Assembly (NCBI GenBank): GCA_020091685.1
Contig: CM034613.1
Span: 9,384,474-9,448,473 of the forward strand
Reading direction: 5' to 3'
DNA: 64,000 bases
Source of the DNA: Lutjanus erythropterus
Taxonomy: Eukaryota; Chordata; Actinopteri; Lutjaniformes; Lutjanidae
A program made the position numbers and the translations under genes. This document shows positions 25,480-37,668 of this stretch, one piece after another (positions within the stretch are counted from its first letter, which is position 1; the number at the start of each line of letters is the position of its first letter). The notes under the pieces were generated by a model. That model was given only the letters and a program-made list of their open reading frames with translations. It was not told where the DNA came from and ran no database searches.

Positions 25480-26135
25480 CAACTAGGGCTGAATATTTTT
25501 AAAAACTGCTTAATTACAATTTGTTGCAATTTGTTTTTGACTGAAATTGCAATATGATTTGCAATATTAGAGGCACTGATAATTTCAGTTCAATTCATTA
25601 TTCTTATTTTGTTCCCACAATAAAATTTCCATAATTTATAAGTTACAAGGCAGGTTTATTTCCTTCTTTTCTTTTCTTTTTGGCAATATTCAACAAATGA
25701 CTCAAAACAATGTCAAATGAGGTGCAAATTACTGCCATGACTATTGAAATATATCCATGAACACATTTTTAATTGGCTAAATTCTTGACAGCAATTAATC
25801 CATTAATGATTAATCATAAACACCTTACTCCAAATTTTTGTTGCCTCAGTGTTTTGTTTTGTTATTTATGTTTTGTATATCATTGTTTAATTGGCCCATT
25901 GGCAATCAGATCACCTTATTGGCTACTAAAATGCAGATGACATGTTTAGATATTAATTCAAATTGCACTCAGTACTCAGCTATGATTTTAAAAGTAACTA
26001 AGATTACAGCTTGTAATGCATACTTAATATACGAGTAAAAGTGCAAACTTGAAAATCTACTCATAAAAGTAGAAGTACCCCCCAAAAAACTACATAATTA
26101 AAGTAATTGGAGTATTTGTAATTAGTTACTTCCAC
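25480..26135. repeat. Decayed DNA-transposon-like sequence
   Basis: The left edge has ACTAGGGCTGAATAT, a hAT-like start. The right edge has GTAATTAGTTACTTCCACC, the end of a widespread fish MITE that includes AAAGTAGAAGTACC-type motifs. Two elements may be joined here; neither is intact. Confidence 0.35.
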
Positions 26136-26139
26136 CTCT

Positions 26140-26311
26140 GAACATCAGCATGCTAAGTTGCTCACAGTGACAATGCTAACATGCTGATGTGATACAGTAA
26201 CATTTACACCATGTTCACCATCTTAGCTTAGTGTGTTAGCATGCTAACACACTTTGACCAAGATTAATATTTCAGTTCAGGCTGAACTGAAATATTAATC
26301 TTGGTCAAAGT
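26140..26311. repeat. Repeat fragment ending in two adjacent perfect palindromes
   Basis: CATGCTAACATGCTGATG and CACCATGTTCACCATCTTAG place this in the same repeat as 25321-25450. It ends in a perfect 22-bp palindrome at 26231-26252 (core TTAGCATGCTAA). Overlapping its edge are two perfectly complementary 30-base arms, 26251-26280 and 26282-26311, around one central base. Confidence 0.85.
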
Positions 26312-27139
26312 CGTTCACATTTTTCTGTGGTTTGGGTTGCGACTGTGAGTGACTGATTTGGGGTAAAAAAAAAAAAGAAACAAAAAAACCCCACAAGTAG
26401 CCTAGAGAGGAAACCGCAAGAATGCTAGCAACACTGAGAAGCTGTGCTTTGATGTATAACATCAGCTTGCTAATGTACTGATGTTAATTAGGTCACCAAA
26501 GTGGTGAACAGACAGACACTGCAGTTCCTAAAAAGCTCAACCACTCTACCCAAAGGACAACAGGATGACAGCTCCCTGCCAATATTCACTTCCTGTTTCT
26601 TTGATCACTCGCTCTTATCTTCCTGTTTCCTACCTCAATGCATGTTCACATATTACCTCCTCAACATTACACGATCGCAGAACAAGGACCAGAGAGAAGT
26701 AACACAGACAAAAAGACAAAGGAGATCAGAGGAGTGAGCGTGTATGAAACTCATGTCGACAAAGTTACAAACAGTAAAAGGTGATTCATGTTTTTTTGCC
26801 TCCTGCAGTTTAAAAGACGGGCTGTTATCTCGTCTCCCAAAGGTCCTGAGCCCCAACTCTGCAAGTTGATAGAACAAAGAGATGATCTTAGTTTGAAGAA
26901 CACTTTGGGGAATCTGGCTTGGGGAAAAATATATCAAAGCACTTTTTCAATGATCATTTTCTCACACTGATGTCCCAGAAAGAAAAGAGTAGAAGAAGAG
27001 TGTTAGTTTTCTTCTTGTCTTTAATAGAACATAATAATGCATCTGTTAGTGCATCTCAATCTTGATCAAAGAGCTTCTCTAGATTAATGACTCTTTATGA
27101 AATATAGCAAATGCAGAATGTACGTTGTGTGTATCTACA
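26312..27139. other. Spacer, no gene seen
   Basis: A short poly(A)-rich patch lies near 26366-26390. Frames of about 60-95 codons on both strands at 26500-26970 have no domains. Confidence 0.35.
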
Positions 27140-27260
27140 AGCGTCTGCATACAAATGATGTCACCAGCTGGTTTGTGGACAACCATTTTGAGGCCTTGAG
27201 TTGGGCATTGTGGGGGGTCACCATGTTGAATTTTTGCAACCAGAGCATGTGCAGTACTGC
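27140..27260 (+). repeat. Interspersed repeat (ACCATTTTGAGGCCTTGAG type)
   Basis: GGACAACCATTTTGAGGCC, then GTCACCATGTTGAATTTTTG, is a pattern I recognise from a common teleost repeat. Only a short part is present, directly beside the SINE. Confidence 0.4.
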
Positions 27261-27339
27261 CACTTGGACTTTGGCTCACTTGTTCAGCAGGAATAGATAT
27301 GAGCCAGGTCTGCACAGAATCAGGCCAACAATTTTTCTT

Positions 27340-27533
27340 TCTTTCTCTCTCATCCGTTTTGGCCCTTATTGGAGAGTATAGCTTGGAGATGGATGGGAAA
27401 GGAAAAGGGTGAGAGACAGAGAGGGCGACACACAATAAAGGGCAACAGGTCAGAACCAAACCCGATCCGCTGCTGAGGACTCAGCCTCCGTACATGGAGC
27501 ACAGGCTCTATCAAGTGAGCTAGTGGGACGCCT
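27340..27533 (-). mobile_element. tRNA-derived SINE
   Basis: On the minus strand the element starts GGCGTCCCACTAGCTCACTT. An A-box-like sequence, TAGCTCACTTGATAGAGC, lies at 27505-27522 and a B-box-like sequence, GGTTTGGTTCTGACC, at 27448-27462. Together they form a tRNA-like RNA polymerase III promoter with near-normal spacing. The body continues TGTTGCCCTTTATTGTGTGT through a CT-rich stretch to a CCAATAAGGGCC-like tail, the usual order in a common fish tRNA-SINE. It is one diverged copy, probably inactive. Confidence 0.72.
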
Positions 27534-30184
27534 CACGAGGGCTGAAAATAGTTGCCTGCTGCTGCTGGAAACAAGGTTTTTATACAGACTGGAGTTATGG
27601 GCCAAAAAAATCGAAATAATCTAAAATAGACCAAAAAGCTTCCTAAAGCTCTGGGGAACTGCAGACTTGGGTAATACATCAAGTACGCACCATAAATTAA
27701 AAAAAAAAAAGAAAACACAAGACCTGAAAATATCAGTAGATTTTCAGCCAGAGGAGAGGAGTATACTCAGAAAAAAAGATGGAGGGGAGGACAATGATAA
27801 CAAAAAATGTCACACAAATCAAGCGTTGATATAATTTGTATGTTTTAGTTTAGTTTTATTTTCTTATTTTACATCAAAGGTCACTTAACAAAGAACATCT
27901 GTGGTCCTGATAAAAGTATAGAGTTGAAAATGAACATAAGTCAATTTTAAATTAAACATGTAGTCTTTGGTTCCTCTTGCAGGTTTTAGACATTCTTAAG
28001 ACGCTTGTAGCCTCCTACGAGTGGTTAGGACTCTAATCTATGATAATTTCTCTAGGCTCAGTCCCAGTGACGCTGGAAGCCAAGCATCACATTGCTTCTG
28101 CTGCAGAATGTTGCCGCCTTTATTCAGTACAGATAGTTGAGATGTTCGATAACGACCATGAGCAGAGCACAAGATAACTGATTCACCGCCATGAGGGGCA
28201 CAAAGTCAAATGGTATGTTATCTTTATCAGATAAGGATCAGAATTCACTGAATTTTGCATTTCAATACTTCTATTTAAACCCGATCACAGGAAGGATGTC
28301 TCACTTCAAGTTATTAATCAGTCATGTGTCTGAACGCAAACACACTGAAAAACAAACACGAAAATACACCTATTACTGGATTGGATTTAGAAACATTCAG
28401 GTGCATAAACCACCTTCAGTTTTAAACTTTGTTTTGAGGGCTTCATTTAGGAGCATTGCATAAATCCTCTGGTTGCCAAACTAAGGATTTCACAGCAGTT
28501 ATGGTCATAATACAGCACAAATGGACTTCAGTTACTATGGATACGCTTCACTGACGTCACTTTAGTACTTCTAGTACTCGCTGCCTCAACAACACGTCCT
28601 TTTCATTGCCAGAAATCCTTTCTTAAACTGTGAAAGGGCCTATTTTAAACATAAACCACAATCTTTTCCTGAACCTACCCACAACCAAAAGACAACTACC
28701 GCAGGTTTTTTTGTGCCTAAATTTAACCAAACTGTGGGCGAAACCTGAAAATATCTTTTAAAAAACGGAAATAAGTAAAGTGTCATGGAGTGCTACTGTG
28801 CTAAATGAGGTGCACATGTAAAAGAGTTTCACAAATCTCAGGTTCTGTTCCAGACACGACCATTATTGTCAGTTGTTAGCTAGCTTAGCTGTCACAGTTA
28901 GTTAGTCTATGCTAGCTAGCTCTCAAAAATGTCAAAAAAAAAGTCAAACTGGACAGAAGATAAGAATGTGTTTCTCCGCAAAGAATATAGAAAGCAAGTA
29001 CATTGAATCCAGCCATGAAAATATACACAAGCGGAGGATGTGGCTAGACGTAAGCTAATGCTAACTGACAAAATCAGTGTGAGAAATCTGCCCTGAAATG
29101 AATTGTAGATGAAGTGATGAAGAAAAAAAATACTGTGACAGCAAGAAAGAAGAAAAATCAAGAGTCAACAGTATCTGGTGAGTATAAATCTATCATCTCT
29201 AACAAGTGACCAGTGGGTTTTTCTGTCCCGAAAATGTGTCTTGGTGTCTCCTCCTCATCTTCAATCACCATTGTCTCACATCCCACAAATTGTTTCACTT
29301 TTAAGGGACTGTTATGACGAGGAAAATGGTCACTAAGGATGCATTTAGGGAATACCTGAGTAGCTAAGGGCAAACACTTGGAGATACATTTTTTTTTTCA
29401 AGTTTAAGTGGGTTTTTGCAACTGGGCACAGTGTTTTAAACACCAAGTTAGGAAAAATGCTGAAACAAGCCGTTAATGAGCCACAGGTTCGTTTGTTCTC
29501 GTCTCGTTCTCCCTCCCTCCAGAGGACGGAACGGAGAGGAGCTGTGACGTAACCGCCATCTGCTTCTGTGGCACTTTGACATACGTTTGCTGTTGTGGAG
29601 ACATGCTGTAGCATGACAGCATACGGCTCTATGTTTTATATTCTGTCAGACAGCATTTTCTCTGCTCAGCTTCATGTGAGGAATTCATGTTTTACCTCCT
29701 TTGATCCAGTGTTCTTTTCCCACTTTTTTGCTTTATTTATTGCGACAGTGATGTAAACCAGAGCAGAAATGAAGGAAAAAGCAGAGAAGAGGACAAACAA
29801 GCAGCATTGTTACATTTTTGTATGTAAAAAAAAAAAACATCTAGATGAAATTAAACTTTGAATTTACCCAGTGAAACACTGACTATATCAATATAAGTAA
29901 CAGTTTATGATAGACAGATACTCAATACACAAGATTGCAATGATGCAAGCCAAAGCGATCAATTAGGCTCTATACACTTTGCAAAACAAACACAAAGCAA
30001 GGCACACTAATTAGATTAGAGAGTCAACAGACCCGTGTTGTGAAAATCTAAAAACTAAGCACCAATCAAATGATTCTTGCAAGCTGTAAAATTTTGCACA
30101 CTGGCCCTTTAAATGAACAAACAGCATACAAGAAGGACGTCATACTTGAGTAAAAATCAAAAAATTCAAAGTCATAAATAATAC
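27534..30184. other. Spacer, no gene seen
   Basis: Contains GTTAGCTAGCTTAGCTG-type repetitive motifs near 28870-28920 and a few poly(A) runs (29390, 29827). Short frames at 28191-28463 and 29158-29614 show no recognised domain or splice sites. Confidence 0.35.
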
Positions 30185-30650
30185 AGCATGCACTCGATGC
30201 TGGTATCAGTCAGAGCTCCTTTAACAGACTCCAACTGGTGCAGAATTCTGCTGCATGAATTTTAACAACAGAGTTAACCATCTTTCACCGGCTGCCTGTT
30301 ATGTTCTGATTTTAAAATTCTACTGATCGCTATTAAAGCATTAAATGTCCTTGATCCAGATTATAACAAGGATTTATTGACTCCTGTTGGGCCCTCTGTT
30401 GAGATCAGACAAACTGCATCATTAACTTTGTTTTATTGAAGAGGAATATTTAATATGTTGTTATGTTTATAATCACCCCACTCTTGCTATTTTACATTTT
30501 TAAACTTACTTAAAAAGTTATTTTATCCCCCGGTGTTTTATGATCCCTGTGTTGTTTTTATTTGTTTCTGTTTTTATCTGCTGTTTTTCCCTACAAAGCA
30601 CTTTGTAATCTTGTTAGAAAAGAGCTTTATAAACAAAGTTGATCATTTAC
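30185..30650 (+). mobile_element. LINE-like 3' end fragment
   Basis: Blocks such as CTGGTGCAGAATTCTGCTGC, CACCGGCTGCCTGTTA, TTTTAAAATTCTACTGATCG and TTAAAGCATTAAATGTCCTT encode the decayed C-terminal end of a fish non-LTR retrotransposon. They are followed by CTACAAAGCACTTTGTAATC and AAAGAGCTTTATAAACAAAG, a typical 3' UTR end. The frame is interrupted by stops and it is only a 5'-truncated stub. Confidence 0.62.
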
Positions 30651-33600
30651 TATTACAGTGTATGCAGCAGCCTAAATGTGGACTATAGACAAGTACATGT
30701 CCAAATTAACTGATACCATTTCATTTACTGTTTTTTTAACAGGGGAAGTCAAGATTTATAAATTTAACTGTGAATGTAACAGGGCCATTTTACATCTGGG
30801 GACTGCCCATTGTTCTGATGGTCCATCATACCAAATCCACAAAAGCCAATTTGTCCGACAGCTTGTTATCCAAAAAACAAACGCTTATTGCTCCAAAAAT
30901 CCACACTCTCCCTGCAGTTGGGTTAGGATTAGGTTAGGATTAACCCTAATGACATGGGTTATAGGGTGGGCACCAACTGAGGCAAAACTCTCATGATTTC
31001 ATTCCAAAATTGAAAATTCTTCTGCAACGATAAAACTGTTAAAAATGTCTACCAGAAAAATAGCCTATTAAGGGTAAATAATCCCCTGATTCAGCACCAT
31101 AGGCTGGACCGGCAGTCATTGAACTACAACCATTAAAAGAAACTGTATTTTTCGGAGCACTGGCCATTTGTTTTCAGGATCATGGAGTGTCAGACAAATG
31201 GCTTTGGTCCAATTGGACTATTGAGGTTTTGGAATAATGGAGCGTCTGAACAATGGAATGGCATCATCCATCAACAGTCCTTGGACAGATATTGTAAACA
31301 AGTCCAACGACGTGAACAACAAAATAGCTTTGTCATCCTTAAGGCTAAAAATCTAGTAAGTTTTTTGGGAAGACTGTGATGCGCCCCCACCCCCCAAACA
31401 ATTATCTCCAGGTCAAATCTGCACCCGTCCGGAACCAAGAACTGCAACCCGACCCACACCCGTGATTAAACACACACTCAGTCACTCATGGCCTTCGATG
31501 ATGTGTCGTCCACTGGCTACTTTTGCGTTCAAGTCATCCATTTAAGCCAGCAGCCAGCTTATTTGTAATTCTGTCAGTGACAGATTGACAGAAATTGTTT
31601 TGGGGTCAAAAGGTTCTGCTGTAGCCTTTCACAGTAAAATCCTACTGGCTGATTAGGCTTGATATTAGTGAGTATAAATGCTAAAAAACACTACACATTA
31701 ATTTTAATTCTAATTTCTCTAAGGACAAAAAAAAACATTGTATCATGTTACATTTTTCTTTTTTCACCTGCTGGCCACCCACAGTTAGTTGATTTTTACC
31801 GTGCAAATTTATATAAATATATTTTTTACCCATTACCCAACAGTTTTGCGGGTCACCTGGTGACCTGGTGCAAAAAAAAAAAAAACCGTTGATACTCTGA
31901 TACCAATAAGTTTTCACTGGCTCCTGAACAATACTTTTTTGGTACCAATTTTATAAAATCCATTTTAACAAAAAGAAAATTACATTACACATCGCAATAC
32001 AATTACAGATAGAAAGGAAGAAAGCTCTTCAAAGACCTGGGAGCAGCTGGAGAAACTGTTTTCTCCAAGACATTCACACATAAAATGACACACCGTCTCT
32101 GCAGAAGTCAGTACAGACGAAATGGTGTGAAAGGGCACGCAAAAAGCAAAAATGGTGTTGGGATAACACGCAAAATGACTTCAGATAAGGCATGTTGTTA
32201 ACTGCAATTTGGTGAGACCAGGCGGACCAGAGATCTTCAGTGTCAAATTTGAATGTTGACATTTCTCTGATATCGTCACCCTAAAATCTTACATGAAAGA
32301 ATGATAAAGCTTTGATCGAAGTGTGCAACAAGCATGCAGATAAAGTGTGCCATGTTATTAAGCATCACAAGAGTCAAAAGGTAAAAGGAAGTGTCACCAT
32401 GGTGACAGCTCTGACCTCGCCAACCCCGGACACGACCATCCATCTTAGGATGAAAGGCGTGTTGGGATGTGGGCACCATTTAGGGGCGGGCGGGGATTCC
32501 TCTACAGGGACATGACAGGAAATGTGGAAAATGCCAACCGAGGCTTTGATGAGGGAGCGCTGCTGCCTTCGACATCCTCCAGACTGACACCGTCATGTCA
32601 GAACTGTCATGTGATGGCTTCAAATTATACAGTTTAGTGCTCATCATTGAATTGTGTTTTTTAATGATGCCCTACATTTACCAAAATGCCTTTAGAGACA
32701 ACCACAAACTGTAACTTCTTCACTGAATCTATCTGAATACAACGACTCTTCGTCTTTGAGAATAAATTCCTGGAAAGTTCCTCTCCTCTTCCCTCCTCGT
32801 CTTTGACACGCTGCCTGCTGCTTGTGTAACAGCACTAAGTCACATTAAGAAGTGGATTTCTGGACAGATAACATTAACTTGACAAGGCAAATCTTCTTAA
32901 AACCAAGAAAACTGCTCACAGCAGAGTTTAGTAAGCACAGCACGGAATGGGATTTAAAAACCTGATGTCACACAGTGAGTCCCAGTAATGTCTTGGCATA
33001 TCTCACCTATTATCTAAGGTACCTCAAAAATTGAAAACGATTAGTGACATAAAAAAATCTTTGTCAAAACTTATTGTGCAATGATAGATTTTAGTCTTAC
33101 ATAGAATATAATAGAATGTATATTAAAACATGAGAATACTGAAGCTGCGGCTGTTTTATTTATATTTATACAACAATTGAATCTTATGGCAAACACTATA
33201 TTAGGCTATGGTTACACAAACAAACAAAACAATAGATTTATGGTTGGCTTTGGTCTCCTCGGATTATTTGTTGACTATGTAAACAGCAAACATAATGCCA
33301 AGATATAGTTTATCATTTGAGGAAACAGGTATTTGTTTTCTTTCTGAGAGTTAAATCTGAATATTGATACTGCTCTCTTGTGGGTGCCTCAGGTGCAGTA
33401 AGGTTTCACTCTCACTGCGCTCCAAGAGGTGAACCTTGGTCAACTTTTCTATTTCCTGAAATTTGATATGCTATGTGCGTAAATTGGGACTATATATGTA
33501 CTGCTAACCTAAGTAACATTAGCTTAGCACTTACAAAGCTAATATTAGTAATCACTGAATCTATCAATTTCTATGAATCATTACCTAGCTAGTGACAAAA

Positions 33601-34645
33601 CACTTGCTAACTAGCTAGCTAATCTGCATAAATCATTAGCAAGCCATTTTTATAACATACGTTAACTTGAGATATGACTATATGTTGATTTGCAGGTCCG
33701 CAACATCTTTTAACCATCTTCAATTTTTTTTTTTCCCAACATAGATGAGCTCAGCTTGCTCACCTGCTATTGAAGCATGGAGCAAAAAAGGGGTGGGGCT
33801 TAGCAGCAATCAGCAGTTCAGAGTTACTGCAAAAAAAACTTGAAATACTGTACTATAACAAGTACATTTTACTCAAATATTGTACTTTTTTACTACACCT
33901 CATTTGTCCTTTTAGTTACTAGTTACTTTTCAGATTACTATGTCTCATACTATTCCTGTCCAGTGAAACCTCTTAAGCTTTGTGTACTAAAAACCCTCAT
34001 GATTGAGCTGGAAAATGCATCATCGCAAAGCTGAAAACAGGCTTTTTCATAATGAAAAGTTAAGTTACGTGGTTAAGATACAGCAGTAAAATACAACATG
34101 CACATTAATGAAGCAGTAATATGAATCCAAAAACATCAAATACAATAGTAAAACACTAACATGGAGTATTTCTAAAGGATCTGAATACTTATTCCAACCC
34201 TGGCTGGCGAGGCTTGTGACTAAAACCCCCAAAGCGACACGGCTAAACTACAGTCAGGATCTCGGAGATTGTCAGAGACAGCCTGCCATGTGAGCAGAGG
34301 TCCAGAACGATCCTCCAGCCTCAGAAGTCAGTAAATCAGCCAGACGCTGACGTTCGTGGCCAACCAGCGGAAGATCCATCACCAAGTCTGAACGCTGACA
34401 TGCACACACGGAGCTGCCAAGGACGACACAGATGTACACGGGCGTATAAAGCAAGATGGATTCACGCAGACAGACAGACCGACACTGCAGCTCTTTACCT
34501 TGCACTGTTTTTCCATATGTGAGTGAAGATGGAGGTGCAACACTGAGGTGCCAAAAGCAACGTAAGTTAGTTAGAATTTGAAGGCAGATACAAAGAAAAG
34601 CAGGTCTGGCTCTCTAATGACTGAATTACTGACTCGCTTCACACA
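30651..34645. other. Mostly unique-looking DNA with decayed repeats
   Basis: Positions 30770-31290 contain unusual GGTCCAATTGGACTAT and GTCTGAACAATGG motifs that resemble a known type of fish repeat but could not be assigned. Positions 33600-33700 have GCTAACTAGCTAGCTAA. Positions 33845-34205 carry TACTTTTTTACTACACC and TTAGTTACTAGTTACTTTTC motifs of a decayed MITE. Near 34270-34530 the sequence is GC-balanced with a TATAAA-like site (about 34445, plus), but no gene is recognised. Confidence 0.35.
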
Positions 34646-35695
34646 ATATTAAAGGATAAGTTTGGACTTTTTGAAGTGGGGTTGCATTTTAATATATTTT
34701 GGCCACCTAAAAAAAGCCCATTAAAAAAACTAAACAATATGAGGTTAATTGTACACTATATTTTCACACTATATATATTTTTTCACTGCTTTCCCTTGCT
34801 ATCAGTCAGCTTTTTCCAACAGGAAATCACCGTTATACAAGTTGAATACCGCACTCTCCAAACCAACCGAACTCCATTGACAAAAACAGTGATTTTACCT
34901 TGCAGAGCAGAGGATTCGCTGGTCTACTGCTGCCTTGATCAGTCAGTTTGTTTGTGTTATTGTGTGACTTTGTTATTTTAAAATGTCAGTCAAGATTCAC
35001 CAAAGTCATGTAATAACGCAAACAAAGAGACTGATCGACACAGCAGGAGGCTGGTGACTCTCATGACATATGTGAGGTAAAATTACTGTTTTTGTTAAAG
35101 GAGTCTGGGGTGGTATTACAGAACCTTCCTATCTTAAGTTTAGATAGGAAGAGTCTAAGATTTTTCCCAAATCCTCACTAACTTTGGGAATCCTACCTTA
35201 TTTCAGTTAGGAAAACCGCTAGGAAAAGTGAACGTTAGGACGTCTTAATGGTTATCCTAAAATTAGCTTCTTTAAGATTTTGGAATATTAGGATGCTTGT
35301 ATTTTAATTAGGATAGGAACATTGACTTAGGAACCGTTTTTCTTTAACAGCTTTTTTTGTAGTCTAATTACCAAACAGTTAAGATAGGATAATATTTAAT
35401 ATTGATGGCTGCGAAGAGAGTGATACTTGGCTTTCATAATGGTGGTTTCCTGTCAGACAAGGCTGTAAAACAGTGAACATATTCTAAATATAGTGTACAA
35501 TTGAACGTATATTAATTTTGTTGCTGACCCTGTCCACAGTAATATATTGCTTAGCTTCATACACCAGCACTCCTGCTGCTTCTCCAAACTGGGGTTGTGC
35601 TGACAGCCATCCACTGCAGGTAATACACTGACGATGGATGAGTACCTCAAACAACATCACAGCAAATAATCCAAACTGTCCCTTTAAGACAGAGC
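34646..35695 (+). mobile_element. Fold-back MITE, nearly complete, interrupted by a second element
   Basis: The left end TTAAAGGATAAGTTTGGAC and the right end ATCCAAACTGTCCCTTTAA are inverted repeats of each other. The interior is palindromic: CACTGCTTTCCCTTGCTATC, TCTCCAAACCAACC and TTTGTGTTATTGTGTGACTT on the left are mirrored by TAATAACGCAAACAAAGAG and AGGCTGTAAAACAGTG on the right. The right half is split by the inserted element at 35107-35395. No protein is encoded. Confidence 0.75.
35107..35395. mobile_element. MITE nested inside the fold-back element
   Basis: The left end GGGTGGTATTACAGAACC then CCTATCTTAAGTTTAG, and the right end CCAAACAGTTAAGATAGG then ATAATATTTAATATT, are imperfect inverted repeats. 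The host element reads GGAGTCTGG immediately before it and GAAGAGAGTGATAC soon after, where other copies are continuous (for example TGGTTTGTTTGAAGAGGGCG near 42.49 kb). Insertion therefore postdates the host. Confidence 0.62.
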
Positions 35696-36379
35696 AAAAG
35701 AGTGAGACAGGAGGAGAGAGAAAAAGATGGAAAGAGCCTTGTCCATGTTTCCACTGTTTTCTTTTCCTCAGATTTACACGAATGAACACTCTGAGGGTTC
35801 AAAAGTGGGAACCCTGTGGTTTTCCTGTCGTAACTCAATAAAGGTCTTCCCAGGACAAGAAGTACACGCAGAAATCACACAGACAGACACCTATAAAAAC
35901 ATGCAAATGTGTTTTTAGAATGGCTGTGTCATGCATCCACAAACACATGCATGCACATGCTAAAAACACACAACCACAGATGTTATCTGTCGTTTCCGGA
36001 GCACAGAGTGCCTGGCGTCTCTTTAGCTACTGATTAACAAGCCTCTCGACCACATCATCAACTCTGCACACTGGTAGCTGCTTGTATCACTAAACTTTCT
36101 TTCTTTACACAAGCAACAACTAAGATTTATACTGCCCCAAAGCACTGAACGATCATAACATATCTTCAGAGAGGAAACATCAACAGTGCTGGGAGTTATG
36201 GCTTTTTGTTCAGCCTGTAAAAGAAGTAAAAGTAAAATCATGTAAACAAGTAAACTTTATGCATTCAACTTTTAGAATATGTGTAGCATTATTAGCAATA
36301 AAATTTGCCCAAGAATCAAAAGTAGTAGAAAGGTGGGGGACAGTTTAGATGTGTTATAAAAGAAATCAAGTAAATAAAG
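35696..36379. other. Spacer, no gene seen
   Basis: Includes short frames around 35638-35918 without recognised domains. No repeat was assigned. Confidence 0.35.
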
Positions 36380-37133
36380 CAGTTAAAGGGATAGTTTCAA
36401 TACTTTCACCACTTTCTGATGGAAAACCCTAAATATTACTTTTTCCAAACCAACCAAACTCCACAGGTGAAATCAGTGAATCACAGAATACAAGAGTTGT
36501 CTGCTGCTCTCAATCTGCTCAATTGTGTTATTGTGTAACTTTGGTGTTTTAAAGGGTTTAGTTCAGATTCACCAAAGCCAAACAAAAACCCACAATGGCT
36601 TAGTGGCTTAGAGGAAAAGTGGCTTAGAGAAAACACATGATATTATGTCACTCAAATGCATATATTAGATGCCAAATGGCTGCTTTAAACATAGATCACT
36701 TCAGTGTACCAAAGGTTTAGCTTAGATTCACCAAAGTCACACAATAACACAAACAAATGACCAGATCAAGGCAGGGGTAGACCACCAATTCCTGCGTTCT
36801 GCAAGGAAAAATTTGGTTGGTTATGGAGAGAGTGATATTTGGCTTATATTATGGTGGTTTTCTGCTTGAAATTGCCATCTGATGGCAAAGTAAAGCAGTG
36901 AAAATATTCTAAATACAGTGTGTTCTTAAAATGATAGATATCTTTGGCTGGACCTCTTTAAAGTGGCTAAAATAAATTTTGTTGCCGACCTTTCCCACAT
37001 CGCTCAGCTTCTGTACTCATCTCTGCTGCTCCAAACTGGGGATGTACCAACCACCATCTCCTGTAGGTAATACACTGACTATAGAGAAGTAAAATCCCAT
37101 TTCAAATAATGCAAACTGCCCCTTTAAAAGAAT
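36380..37133 (+). mobile_element. Fold-back MITE, second near-complete copy
   Basis: Bounded by AGTTAAAGGGATAGTTTC at the left and AAACTGCCCCTTTAAAAG at the right. It shares TCCAAACCAACCAAACTCCA, TTGTGTTATTGTGTAACTTT, GTCACACAATAACACAAACA, AAGTAAAGCAGTGAAAATAT and GTAATACACTGACTATAGAG with the other copies. A segment at about 36590-36690 is not shared and may be a small insertion. Confidence 0.75.
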
Positions 37134-37572
37134 GGAGATTAAAAAGAAAAACTTTCATGCCGCAGTCTTTGCTCTGTCAGGGCGCCACATGGCACAAAGC
37201 ACCAATGCTGTGAATCCCAAAACTAACATGCAACAAATCTCTTTCTTCTCCATGTGGTGAGAAAATCCTCTCTGGGTAAACAAGCTAGAATAATAATAGT
37301 CTAATAATAAAAACTAGAGTCCTACAATCAGGAGGTTTAATCATCCATGCAGAGTACAGAATATCCTTCAGTGTTAAGCACAAAGACACACACAAAATCA
37401 CTTCTAAAGACGATCTCAAGAATGGGTAAACGTCAAGGTTTAGATGATGCAAGGAGATTAAATACATGCAGCACACACAAAGGTTCTGCAGCCACAACTG
37501 AACTACACTTCAATACAGTCAGCATGGCTGATTTCACTTCATCACAGATGTATTGGTATCAGTGTATATGTC
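37134..37572. other. Spacer, no gene seen
   Basis: Unique-looking sequence; frames on both strands are unsupported. Confidence 0.3.
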
Positions 37573-37645
37573 GGCTAGTGGTGGAGGTACTCAGACGTTT
37601 GAATAAAGTAAAAGTACTGCAATACTGCAGTGTGAAAATACTCTA
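37573..37645 (+). repeat. Short MITE fragment (GTGGAGGTACTCAGACG type)
   Basis: GTGGAGGTACTCAGACGTTT, then AGTAAAAGTACTGCAATACT and GTGTGAAAATACTC, is the end of a common fish element related to the motifs near 33.9 and 26.1 kb. Confidence 0.45.
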
Positions 37646-37668
37646 GCCCTCTATTCAAGCTTTTTCTT

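Noticed and set aside
30905..30960. GTTAGGATTAGGTTAGG considered as interstitial telomere repeat
   Set aside because: The unit is not the vertebrate TTAGGG and only a few imperfect copies occur.
34430..34505. TATAAA-like site followed by GC-balanced sequence, considered as a promoter
   Set aside because: No downstream exon could be recognised on the plus strand, and the motif alone is not evidence.
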